The position numbers were made by a program, and so were the translations under genes. DNA of 64,000 nucleotides from VYFG01 sp965248685 (GTDB lineage: Bacteria; Pseudomonadota; Gammaproteobacteria; Arenicellales; Poriferihabitantaceae), in the NCBI GenBank assembly GCA_965248685.1, contig CBDFKC010000003.1, positions 1,054,001-1,118,000 of the forward strand, given 5' to 3'. Under the pieces are notes generated by a model, which was not told the DNA's origin, ran no database searches, and worked only from the letters and a program-made list of their open reading frames with translations. Position 1 is the first letter of the stretch; each line of letters starts with the position of its first letter. Shown here piece after piece: positions 1 to 7,228 of this stretch.

Positions 1-177
1 TCTGATTTCATTACGCTTAATAACCGCATTGAGAAAGTTCAGCTGGATAATGGGACTGAATTAAAAATACTGAACTTGGAAACGCTTATTAGAGAAAAGG
101 AAGCCACGAAAAGAGATAAGGATATTGGTGTGCTCAAGATATTGAAGGCAATGGCTAGAAAAGAATTGGAATCATAA
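1..177 (+). CDS. C-terminal end of a nucleotidyltransferase-like protein (5' end outside window)
   Basis: The frame is open from base 1 to a TAA at 175-177 and encodes 58 residues. The segment LNLETLIREKEATKRDKD matches the usual C-terminal pattern of MNT/AbiEii-type nucleotidyltransferase-like proteins, in which a leucine-rich stretch is followed by a lysine-rich stretch and then an R-x-KD motif. The catalytic part lies upstream of the window, so neither activity nor any toxin-antitoxin or abortive-infection role can be judged. The stop codon sits inside a 19-base copy of the tRNA-derived att core (172-190), so the end of this reading frame may have been set by an integration event. The family call rests on one short motif. 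Confidence 0.4.
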   Translation, partial: SDFITLNNRIEKVQLDNGTELKILNLETLIREKEATKRDKDIGVLKILKAMARKELES

Positions 178-190
178 TCCATCGGTCGTA
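172..190 (+). repeat. Decayed att-like core (tRNA 3'-half fragment), copy E
   Basis: The 19 bases TCATAATCCATCGGTCGTA differ at one position from the anticodon-loop to T-arm stretch of the copies at 10127-10249 and 14501-14634. Neither the T-loop nor the acceptor end follows. The copy has the same orientation as the others. Chance identity of 18 of 19 bases is unlikely, but the upstream block found at the good copies is absent. Confidence 0.5.
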
Positions 191-374
191 TCGCTACACG
201 GATGTAGCTTATTAGAGCAGTTGATTCGAAGCATTTATCGAGCCAATAAATCGACTCAGAAAAAAGAACATTAGGAAACATTTTTAGACGAATTTGAGAT
301 AATCAATCTCGAGAGCATAAACAGGGGGAATTGGAGACCCTCAACCTGAGGGAGAGGAGGAAAACCGAGGCGCT

Positions 375-1625
375 TCAAAAACAGAATAAGCTGATAGGTA
401 AGGCAAAAAACTGTTTATCATTAAATCGGAAAGGTAAAATTTCCTGGCCGGTATAAAATAAGATACCTTGTGTGAATTTCTTTCCAGCGAATTCCGATAA
501 AATATTTAGACCCTTAAAATCTTGTTCCTTTAGGCTTGCAGAGGCTTTAACCTCAATACCAATCACGTCACCGTTGGTTTGTTCAATGACCAGATCCACT
601 TCATTTTTTCTTTTATCCCGAAAGTGGAAAATATTGACTTCATTATTAGACCAACCGGATTGTTTCAATAATTCCAAATAAATGAGATTTTCAAGTAGGG
701 CGCCATAGAACTGACTGTTTAATAATTGTTGAGAGGTACGCAGCCCCATCAGGTGACAGGCAAGGCCGGTATCAATAAACTGAAGCTTCGACATTTGAAT
801 CAATCTTTTCGATCGCTTTTTAAAGTAGGCTGGCAGTCTTCTGACAATAAACATTAGATCCAGAATTTCGATATAGGATTTAATGGTTTTTTCATCCATT
901 TCTAAATCATTACTGACACTTGAATATTTAAGTAAGTTGCTGCTTATTCCAGCGAGATAGGGGATCAATGCCTGAATCTTTGAATAGTAGTCACCTCGTG
1001 CCGCATACAAGGTTTCAAAATCTTTATAAAGCCGACCTGCAATATATGACTTAAACCAGATTTGTTTGGCGCGGTTACTTTTTTTCTGAACCTCTGGATA
1101 ACCGCCATTGATAATAAGATCGGCGTATTGCTCTCTTGTTTTAAATAGGGGGGCTGCAGAAGAGAATTCCCCCGCAAGAATGTAGTCAATAATATTCCCT
1201 GGGTTTTTTGAGATTTCAGATAGGGATAGTGGATATAACTCTACTCGTGCCATGTGGCCGGGCAAGACTTCCTGGGTTTTCGCTGAGCGAAAAATGTCAG
1301 CAGACCCAGTTAGTAAAAATTTACCTTTCTGATTCGGCTTTAAGTTATCCGAGGCTTCTTTTATTGCTGGACCAAGGTCTGGTGCATATTGAAATTCATC
1401 AATAACAATATTTCGGTCTATCAAAGATCTGATAAAGCCGTGGGGGTCAGATTGTGCAGATGCCAGTACAGTTGTATCATCCAGATTGATATAAGCCATA
1501 TTAGTTTGGTGCGCAATTTTTTTTGCCAACGTGGTTTTTCCTGCTTGCCTGGGTCCGGCTAAATAGACAATTCTAAACTCGGTCAGCAGCTCACTAATTA
1601 TTGGTTGTAATTTTCGCGGATACAT
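375..1625 (-). CDS. AAA-family ATPase with C-terminal DUF4143 domain
   Basis: The 416-residue protein has an N-terminal AAA_14-type ATPase. Walker A is GPRQAGKT near residue 25 and Walker B is NIVIDEFQYAP near residue 75. The C-terminal DUF4143 part carries EVDLVIEQ and GIEVKAS, a pattern reminiscent of PD-(D/E)XK nuclease cores. Length is normal for this widespread family, whose cellular role is not settled; members are common in mobile or accessory DNA. The start is the only in-frame ATG before Walker A. It stands alone between two tRNA-derived att-like repeats (172-190 and 1764-1906), so it looks like the sole cargo of one module. Tandem 22-bp repeats lie about 60 bases upstream of its start and may be operators. 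Confidence 0.85.
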   Translation of the reverse strand: MYPRKLQPIISELLTEFRIVYLAGPRQAGKTTLAKKIAHQTNMAYINLDDTTVLASAQSDPHGFIRSLIDRNIVIDEFQYAPDLGPAIKEASDNLKPNQKGKFLLTGSADIFRSAKTQEVLPGHMARVELYPLSLSEISKNPGNIIDYILAGEFSSAAPLFKTREQYADLIINGGYPEVQKKSNRAKQIWFKSYIAGRLYKDFETLYAARGDYYSKIQALIPYLAGISSNLLKYSSVSNDLEMDEKTIKSYIEILDLMFIVRRLPAYFKKRSKRLIQMSKLQFIDTGLACHLMGLRTSQQLLNSQFYGALLENLIYLELLKQSGWSNNEVNIFHFRDKRKNEVDLVIEQTNGDVIGIEVKASASLKEQDFKGLNILSEFAGKKFTQGILFYTGQEILPFRFNDKQFFALPISLFCF

Positions 1626-1682
1626 TGTCTTTAAGTATTCAAACTAGTGGTCTTAATAATTGAGGTATAGACTACTTCCTTG

Positions 1683-1748
1683 TTCCGGAGAATACAATGG
1701 ACTATTCCGGAAAATACAATAGACTATTCCAGAAAATACTGGTAAATA
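1683..1748. repeat. Three tandem 22-bp repeats upstream of the DUF4143 ATPase
   Basis: Three 22-base units begin TTCCGGAGAATACAATGGAC, TTCCGGAAAATACAATAGAC and TTCCAGAAAATACTGG at 1683, 1705 and 1727. The first two differ at only two positions and the third is diverged in its second half. They lie 58-123 bases upstream of the ATPase start on the opposite strand, which is where operator sites would be expected. A binding role is inference; the repetition is plain in the sequence. Confidence 0.7.
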
Positions 1749-1763
1749 GTAAATATATAAGCT

Positions 1764-1906
1764 ATTGATTTTATTGAATTATCGTTTCACCAAGCTTTTA
1801 CCAAATTCTACATACCAATGTAACTATCTGATAGTTATGCAGAAATAGTTCGAGCAATGCCCTCACAATCCATTGGTCGTAGGTTCAAGTCCTACCGGGC
1901 CCACCA
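1764..1906 (+). repeat. att-like repeat, copy A: tRNA (CAU-type) 3' half plus conserved upstream block
   Basis: Bases 1851-1906 read as the 3' half of a tRNA: a D-arm remnant GAGCAA, anticodon-arm region, variable loop TTGGTCG, T-arm GTAGG-TTCAAGT-CCTAC and acceptor end GGGCCCACCA. The layout matches gammaproteobacterial tRNA-Ile2/Met (CAU) genes, though the anticodon loop here is CTCACAA. There is no 5' half, so it is not a functional gene. Upstream are paired motifs CACCAAG and TACCAAA spaced 11 bases apart (1788, 1799) and a palindrome TAACTAT-CTG-ATAGTTA-like element at 1821-1837. These features recur at 10127 and 14501. Most likely a junction left by a tRNA-targeting tyrosine integrase. 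Confidence 0.75.
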
Positions 1907-1912
1907 TTATTT

Positions 1913-2104
1913 TCAATTTTGATGCTGAATCCAGCCGACAAAAATCTCGGTAGCAGAACTGCAATCCAAAGCAGGGGTCGAGCAGGACAGATAATAACCA
2001 GCATCTTGAAGCGCCAATTCTGACAGAAAGAAAAGTTCTCCTGAATCCCGTTCATTCTGCACCAGGTCATCCCACAGCGCGATACCCTGGCCATCGATTG
2101 ACAA
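1913..2104 (-). pseudogene. LysR-family regulator, C-terminal remnant
   Basis: The minus-strand frame encodes about 63 residues (GIALWDDLVQNERDSGELF, then a hydrophobic AGYYLSC stretch and a final F-x-x-WI-x-x-Q). This follows the end of the LysR substrate-binding domain in GcvA/AmpR-type regulators, where G-V/I-A-L...L-G-x-L...YYL and a terminal aF-x-dWL are typical. The DNA-binding domain and most of the effector domain are absent. The stop codon lies 7 bases after the CCA end of the att-like repeat, so the fragment was probably cut by or carried with the module boundary. Confidence 0.5.
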
Positions 2105-2581
2105 GGGAACATCTCAATTAGGACAAGGCCCGATTGCGCACAGTTGTCTGGTAGAAGTAGAGCGGTATGAACAATTAGGATAATCTAAGCGGAATCGTAA
2201 ATCTCGTTCATCCCCACCTATGAAACTGAGGTGCTTTATGTTCTGACCGTTCTACATGGGCGGATGGATTTCGAAAGGTACTTGTAGTCCCCGTTTTAGT
2301 TGGTTCGTTTTCTATGAGAACGTTAATCAGTAGAAAAGAGCGGATAAGATATGGGTCGTAGCCAACACTTAACATTTTCCAAATTTGTTCGTCTAGTGAG
2401 ACATACAAAACTAATTTTCACTATTAGTATTCAATACATTATCTAAAGAGAGACACTATAATGAATGTTATAGCAATCTGATTGTGCTCAACTAGATTGT
2501 CGCTGGCTCTTTTATGCAAATGCAGAATTCGATCCAAACAACTCGTAACTAGCCGATACCAGAACCGCAGGAAGATCCTTC
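2105..2581. other. Non-coding stretch upstream of the biosynthetic operon
   Basis: I see no convincing coding sequence here. It should contain the promoter of the operon starting at 2582. A purine-rich AGGAAG lies about 8 bases before that start. Otherwise nothing is recognised. Confidence 0.3.
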
Positions 2582-3736
2582 ATGTCTAAACACAACGATT
2601 CTGAATTTACCCCGCCGGATATACACGACCCATTTAAGCAAGGGTTTTCCGATGACCCAACGATCTCAAACGGTCTGCCCGCAACGTTTTACACCGACTC
2701 TGCCATCTTCGAAAGTGAGAGACAAAGTATTTTCTTCCGCAACTGGTTGTTGGTCGGTCATGTTACTGATATTCCACAAGTCGGAGACTACTTTACAACG
2801 ACTGTCTTTGATCAAAGTATTATTGTTATTCGTGGCAAGGACAATAAGGTTCGAGCTTTTTATAATGTCTGTCGCCACCGCGGACATGAATTGCTTCGCG
2901 ACAAGGGTCAAATCGTGCGCATTACCTGTCCGTATCATGCATGGACCTATGCACTTGATGGAAAACTGGTGGGGGTACGCAACGCTGATTGTGTCAAAAA
3001 CTTTTCCAAAGATGATTACCCGCTAAGCAACGTACAACTGGAGATTCTGGCCGGATTGGTCTTTATCAATCTGGAGCCCGATGCACCAGCGCTCGCCGAT
3101 GCCGCCCAGGGACTGGATGAAGAAATTCGCAGCCTCGCGCCGCAGTGCGACACGCTGGTACACGCTCATCGGGACGAGCACATCATGAAATGCAACTGGA
3201 AGATTGCGGTTGAAAACTGGTCGGAATGCTACCACTGCGATGTTGTTCACAAACCATTGGCTACGGAGTTTATCGACTTTTCCACCTTCCGTATTGAGCT
3301 TAATCCGATCTACCAGCGACAGCGGATGAAACTGCGAGAGGGGGTTGTGAAGTCGGCTAGCCAGGACAACGAATCCGTGAATGGTGACGAGCAGGCAAGC
3401 TGGACGCTGTTGCCAAATCTTGGCATCCAGATCGTCTACGGCGGTTACTTGATGACATCACTATGGCAACCCATCGACGCAGATCACTGTCGGTTTGTCG
3501 AGGACTGGTATCTGCCGAGTGCCGAGCCCAGTGAGCACCAGCGTGAACTGTTCCGGTTTCGCGCCGAACTCACACAGCCGGAAGACCTCGCTGTTTGTGA
3601 GGGTGTGCAGCGGGGCCTGCACAGTCGTGGCTATCAACAGGGTCGTCTGATGGTGGATGCGGATTTTACTGAACTCAGTGAGCATGGTTCACATCATATC
3701 CAGCAGTGGGTAGCACACCAGTTGATGGGGCAATAA
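2582..3736 (+). CDS. Rieske non-haem iron oxygenase, alpha subunit (carnitine/choline-monooxygenase-like)
   Basis: The 384-residue oxygenase has a Rieske [2Fe-2S] site C97-x-H99 and C116-x2-H119 (NVCRHRGH and CPYHAW). The mononuclear iron motif ENWSECYHCDVVH supplies H218 and H223. The bridging residue is Glu215 rather than the usual Asp, as in CntA, choline monooxygenase and betaine-demethylase relatives, many of which act on quaternary ammonium substrates. Such enzymes hydroxylate or N-demethylate with electrons from a separate reductase, and none is encoded nearby. It is the first gene of a tightly packed operon; the next gene starts 4 bases after its stop. Start chosen at the ATG following AGGAAG. 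The substrate is unknown; a link to betaines is inference. Confidence 0.88.
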   Translation: MSKHNDSEFTPPDIHDPFKQGFSDDPTISNGLPATFYTDSAIFESERQSIFFRNWLLVGHVTDIPQVGDYFTTTVFDQSIIVIRGKDNKVRAFYNVCRHRGHELLRDKGQIVRITCPYHAWTYALDGKLVGVRNADCVKNFSKDDYPLSNVQLEILAGLVFINLEPDAPALADAAQGLDEEIRSLAPQCDTLVHAHRDEHIMKCNWKIAVENWSECYHCDVVHKPLATEFIDFSTFRIELNPIYQRQRMKLREGVVKSASQDNESVNGDEQASWTLLPNLGIQIVYGGYLMTSLWQPIDADHCRFVEDWYLPSAEPSEHQRELFRFRAELTQPEDLAVCEGVQRGLHSRGYQQGRLMVDADFTELSEHGSHHIQQWVAHQLMGQ

Positions 3737-3740
3737 TTCG

Positions 3741-4952
3741 ATGAGTGATAATTCCGACAGCCGTGGCCCATTACACGGGGTCAGAATTCTGGACCTGACC
3801 TGGATGCTGGCAGGGCCCTATTGCACCATGTTACTTGCGGATATGGGTGCCGATGTTATCAAGGTTGAAAATCCCAAAGGCGATCCTATGCGCGAGATCG
3901 GCCCCCACTTGCCCGATGACGAGGAAAAACATTTCGGGGGTTATTTCCAGAGTGTCAATCGCAACAAGCGTAGTATTGTGCTTGATCTGAAATCGCCAGA
4001 TGGAAAACATCAACTGCTTGAACTGGCAAAATCCTGCGATGCAGTAGTCGAGAATTTTCGCTCGGGTGTGATGGAACGCCTGGAGGTCAGTTACGAAGTC
4101 CTGCGCGAGCAAAACCCGGCGCTGGTCTACGCTTCCCTGCGTGGTTTTGGCGATAAGCGCAGTGGCGAAACGCCGTTTAACGACCGCCCGGCGATGGACT
4201 ATATCGCCCAGGCCATGAGCGGTTTTATGAGTATTACCGGACCACCGGGGCAACCCACCAAGGCTGGCCCCGGTGTTGGTGATCTTTTTCCGGGGGCGCT
4301 GACGGCTTTGGGTGTGGTTAGTGCCATCCTATCGGCTCGCACGACAGGCCAGGGCCAGTATGTGGATATTGCCATGTACGATGCCATGGTCTCGCTGTGC
4401 GAGCGCATTGTTTATCAATACGGCTATACCGGCGAGGAACCGCTTCCCTCCGGCAACCGCCACCCACTCTGGTCGCTCTACAATACGTTTGAAACTAAAG
4501 ACGGGTTTGTTTGTATTTCAGCGGTGTTCGATCATGAGTGGACCAAGCTTGCCGAGGCAATGCAACAACCTGAGCTCGCCAGCGACGAGCGCTTTGCCAC
4601 TACCGAAAACCGCTTGGCCAATGACGATGAAGCCAATGTCATTGTCGCAAAATGGGCACGCTCCCACACTCGCGACGAGGTGCTGGAGGCTATTGGTAAC
4701 ACCATTCCGGCTGCGCCGGTACAGACAGCCAAAGACCTGTTTGAGGATATTCATCTTCGCCAGCGTGAAATGATCGTCGAGGTTGACCATCCAGGGTCGT
4801 CGATGAAGGGCGCGGTGGCCGGGGTGCCTTTAAGATTTTTATCAACGCCCGCTGGCGTGCATTCCCGTGCACCGCTGCTGGGCGAGCACACGGAAGAAAT
4901 TCTGGCGGAACTTTCCGAGCAAACCAACCCGTCGGATATCAGTCATGCCTGA
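3741..4952 (+). CDS. Family III CoA transferase (CaiB/BaiF type)
   Basis: The 403-residue protein begins GVRILDLTWMLAGPYCTMLLADMGADVIKVE, the standard N-terminal signature of CaiB/BaiF CoA transferases, continuing with RNKRSIVLDLK and a central GDLFPG stretch holding the likely catalytic aspartate. Family III enzymes move CoA between carboxylic acids through aspartyl anhydride and thioester intermediates, for example carnitine, formyl or succinyl derivatives. Length is normal. It starts 4 bases after the Rieske gene and its stop overlaps the next start by 8 bases, so it is translationally coupled. In context it probably activates the operon's acid substrate as a CoA ester for the thiolase-like enzyme. 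Confidence 0.9.
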   Translation: MSDNSDSRGPLHGVRILDLTWMLAGPYCTMLLADMGADVIKVENPKGDPMREIGPHLPDDEEKHFGGYFQSVNRNKRSIVLDLKSPDGKHQLLELAKSCDAVVENFRSGVMERLEVSYEVLREQNPALVYASLRGFGDKRSGETPFNDRPAMDYIAQAMSGFMSITGPPGQPTKAGPGVGDLFPGALTALGVVSAILSARTTGQGQYVDIAMYDAMVSLCERIVYQYGYTGEEPLPSGNRHPLWSLYNTFETKDGFVCISAVFDHEWTKLAEAMQQPELASDERFATTENRLANDDEANVIVAKWARSHTRDEVLEAIGNTIPAAPVQTAKDLFEDIHLRQREMIVEVDHPGSSMKGAVAGVPLRFLSTPAGVHSRAPLLGEHTEEILAELSEQTNPSDISHA

Positions 4953-6078
4953 CAATACGAACCGCAGTCTTAGTGGCGCCACATCTATCATAGGCGTCGG
5001 CTCAACCGACTACCGGCAACTCAAAGCCGAGGGCAAGCCGGTACCAACCCTGGAACTCGCCAGCCGCGCAATCAAACTGGCACTGGATGATGCAGGTCTT
5101 AAGCTGACCAATATTGATGGCCTGATGACGATGAATGTCGCCGGAGATGAACTGGCGCTACGATTGTCGATGCAAGATTTGCGAATTAATGCTGATTATG
5201 CTGCAGGCGGGCGCTGGGTGGTGCCGGCCTTGCAACATGCCGCCCAATCACTGGTGGCTGGTTCAGCCAATGCGGTTGTTGTCGTGCTCGCATTGTCTCG
5301 TCTGGCGAGTTACGCCGATTCAGCCGCGCCCGGTGGTAATGCCGCATTTGAAGCCATGCAGGCCATGGGCGGACCTGGCGCGCATTCCTCGTTAATGGCA
5401 CGACGCTATGCCCATGAGTTTGGTGACTGTACAGCGGCGCTTCGCGAAATTGCGTTGTCTAACCGGGATAACGCCACCTTGAACGAAGCAGCAGTTTTTC
5501 AAGAGCCTATTACGCAGCAAGACTATGATTCAGCACGTTTGATCGCCGAACCACTGCGTTTGTTTGATTATTGTATGGTGAATGATGGCGCGGTTGCACT
5601 GGTTATGACGCGCACACCGCAATACGATTCGGGGCGTGCGATTGCCATTGGTGGTTTGGCCTCCTCATCCCGGCAGGGATCGCATTACAGTGCACCTGAT
5701 TTTTATTTTCAACAGTCCCAGGACGCCGCCAGGGAAATGTTCGCCATGGCCAATTTGTCACCAGACGATATTGATCTCGTCCAGATATACGACAATTACA
5801 CGCCATCGGTTTTGTTCTCACTGGAAGGATTTGGTTTCACCAAACGCGGGCAGACGGCCGAGTTTGTACGCGCCGGCCATATTCGAAGAAACGGCTCATT
5901 ACCACTCAATACCAGCGGCGGACATACCTCGGAGGCCTACATGCAGGGCATGAATCTGGTCGCAGAATCCGTACGTCAGCTGCGAGGCGAGGCAGGCGCG
6001 CGACAGGTTTCGAATGCCAGTACCGCATGCTATATGTGTGTCACACCCATGTCCGGAGGCTGCGTATTATGGCGCTAA
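4945..6078 (+). CDS. Thiolase-superfamily protein (lipid-transfer / Ltp2-like)
   Basis: The 377-residue protein is a thiolase-fold enzyme of the acetyl-CoA acetyltransferase / lipid-transfer group (TSIIGVGSTDYRQL at the N-terminus, LALDDAGL, IYDNYTPSVLFSLEGFG, NTSGGHTSEAYMQG). The usual nucleophilic cysteine is not evident; the position reads AAGGRWVVPAL. The late histidine in SGGHTSEAY is kept. That pattern fits Ltp2-like retro-aldolases, which work with a DUF35 partner such as ChsH2, and a DUF35 gene follows immediately. The ATG at 4945 is chosen because it overlaps the previous stop and gives a family-like N-terminus; an upstream ATG would add 26 unrelated residues. Condensation and retro-aldol cleavage are both possible. 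Confidence 0.85.
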   Translation: MPDNTNRSLSGATSIIGVGSTDYRQLKAEGKPVPTLELASRAIKLALDDAGLKLTNIDGLMTMNVAGDELALRLSMQDLRINADYAAGGRWVVPALQHAAQSLVAGSANAVVVVLALSRLASYADSAAPGGNAAFEAMQAMGGPGAHSSLMARRYAHEFGDCTAALREIALSNRDNATLNEAAVFQEPITQQDYDSARLIAEPLRLFDYCMVNDGAVALVMTRTPQYDSGRAIAIGGLASSSRQGSHYSAPDFYFQQSQDAAREMFAMANLSPDDIDLVQIYDNYTPSVLFSLEGFGFTKRGQTAEFVRAGHIRRNGSLPLNTSGGHTSEAYMQGMNLVAESVRQLRGEAGARQVSNASTACYMCVTPMSGGCVLWR

Positions 6079-6521
6079 TAAAAGACACTGACACGCAAGT
6101 GTCTGAACAGATTTCATGGCCTGCTTACATGCCGCCAAGAGAAGATTGGGCTACACCATTTTGGGAAGCGATATCGGAAGGCAAGCTCCTCCTGCAAAAG
6201 TGTGAGCAGTGTTGCACGCTCACCTATCCGCCGGTAGATCAACATTGCCCCACTTGTGGCGCGGAAACGATATGGTCTGAAGCCACAGGTCAGGCGCAGT
6301 TATGGTCGTGGACCACATTCCATCACGAATACTATGCCGGGTACCCGCTTGCGCCACCTTATACTGTCATGTTGGTGACCTTGTCTGAAGGTGTACGTAT
6401 GCTCGCTACACTGGTAAGTGAAATTGAGCCCGTCGATCTGCAATGTGACATGATGCTCAGGTTTACCCCACTGGAACTATCGCCGGGTGTGTTTATTCCG
6501 GCTTTCACGCCTGTATCATGA
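6069..6521 (+). CDS. DUF35 zinc-ribbon/OB-fold protein, partner of the thiolase-like enzyme
   Basis: The 150-residue protein carries a rubredoxin-like zinc ribbon with two cysteine pairs (LLQKCEQCCTL and HCPTCGAE), followed by an OB-fold (GQAQLWSWTTFHHEYYAGY, PYTVMLVTL). DUF35 proteins bind acyl-CoA and form complexes with thiolase-superfamily partners, as ChsH2 does with Ltp2. Start at ATG 6069 overlaps the thiolase stop by 10 bases, and its stop overlaps the next start as ATGA. This close coupling supports a fixed complex with the preceding protein. Confidence 0.88.
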   Translation: MALIKDTDTQVSEQISWPAYMPPREDWATPFWEAISEGKLLLQKCEQCCTLTYPPVDQHCPTCGAETIWSEATGQAQLWSWTTFHHEYYAGYPLAPPYTVMLVTLSEGVRMLATLVSEIEPVDLQCDMMLRFTPLELSPGVFIPAFTPVS

Positions 6522-7228
6522 GCACACTCCAACCGGTCGATCCCCCTGACCCGGTAAACATTTGGTTGTGGGAAACCAGTGAACGGCATGAGTATGATGA
6601 AATCCCAGACTCATCCGCGATACGCCGACATCTTTTGGCAAGCACCTATGGGGGTGCTATCTCGGACTGGTCGGTTGGATGCAGTGATCTCGGAAAGCCG
6701 ATTGTCACTTGTTCAGCCTCTTCTCAAAACATCCGGATCAGTGCGGCAAGAACGGGGAATGTCGAAGTGTTTGCTTGCAGTCACCATGGCGCGTTGGGTG
6801 TTGACATCGAAACGCTGTCCCACAGCACGGATCGGTTGCATTATGTATCCCGTACATTTGCTCCAAAGGAACAAGATTTTCTTGCGCAACAGGCTGATAA
6901 AAACCTTGCCATTATTAATCTCTGGACACTCAAGGAATCCTATGGCAAAGCAATGGGTGTTGGTATGGATTTTTCACAAGAGGAACATTGCTTCGATCTG
7001 AGTGATCGGTCGCGCCCCCAACTTTACAGTGAAAATACCCCATCATGGGATGGCGAAAAATGGCAGTTTCATAATGCTGCTCCCCGCAGCGATCTGCGGC
7101 TTGCGATCGCCATCCAATCTGAAAATCACCGACCAATTCCTGTTCGTATGCAATGGATTGAAACGAATAACATTCTCTTGCCGCCGAAACTAACCGTCAG
7201 GTCCGATACAGGTATCCATTCATGCTAG
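6518..7228 (+). CDS. 4'-phosphopantetheinyl transferase (Sfp type)
   Basis: The 236-residue enzyme has the Sfp-family motifs GALGVDIE (Mg/CoA-binding aspartate) and WTLKESYGKAMG (W-x-x-KE-x-x-x-KA). It transfers phosphopantetheine from CoA onto carrier-domain serines, here most likely Ser829 of the downstream fusion protein. It overlaps both neighbours (ATGA at 6518, ATGCTAG at 7222). A dedicated PPTase in such a small operon argues that the carrier domain is functional and the module self-sufficient. Confidence 0.92.
   Translation: MSTLQPVDPPDPVNIWLWETSERHEYDEIPDSSAIRRHLLASTYGGAISDWSVGCSDLGKPIVTCSASSQNIRISAARTGNVEVFACSHHGALGVDIETLSHSTDRLHYVSRTFAPKEQDFLAQQADKNLAIINLWTLKESYGKAMGVGMDFSQEEHCFDLSDRSRPQLYSENTPSWDGEKWQFHNAAPRSDLRLAIAIQSENHRPIPVRMQWIETNNILLPPKLTVRSDTGIHSC

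Noticed and set aside
196..235. Sequence GGATGTAGCTTATTAGAGCA resembling a tRNA 5' half just after att copy E
   Set aside because: The D-arm is too short and the rest does not fold or match; may be a decayed remnant but cannot be supported.
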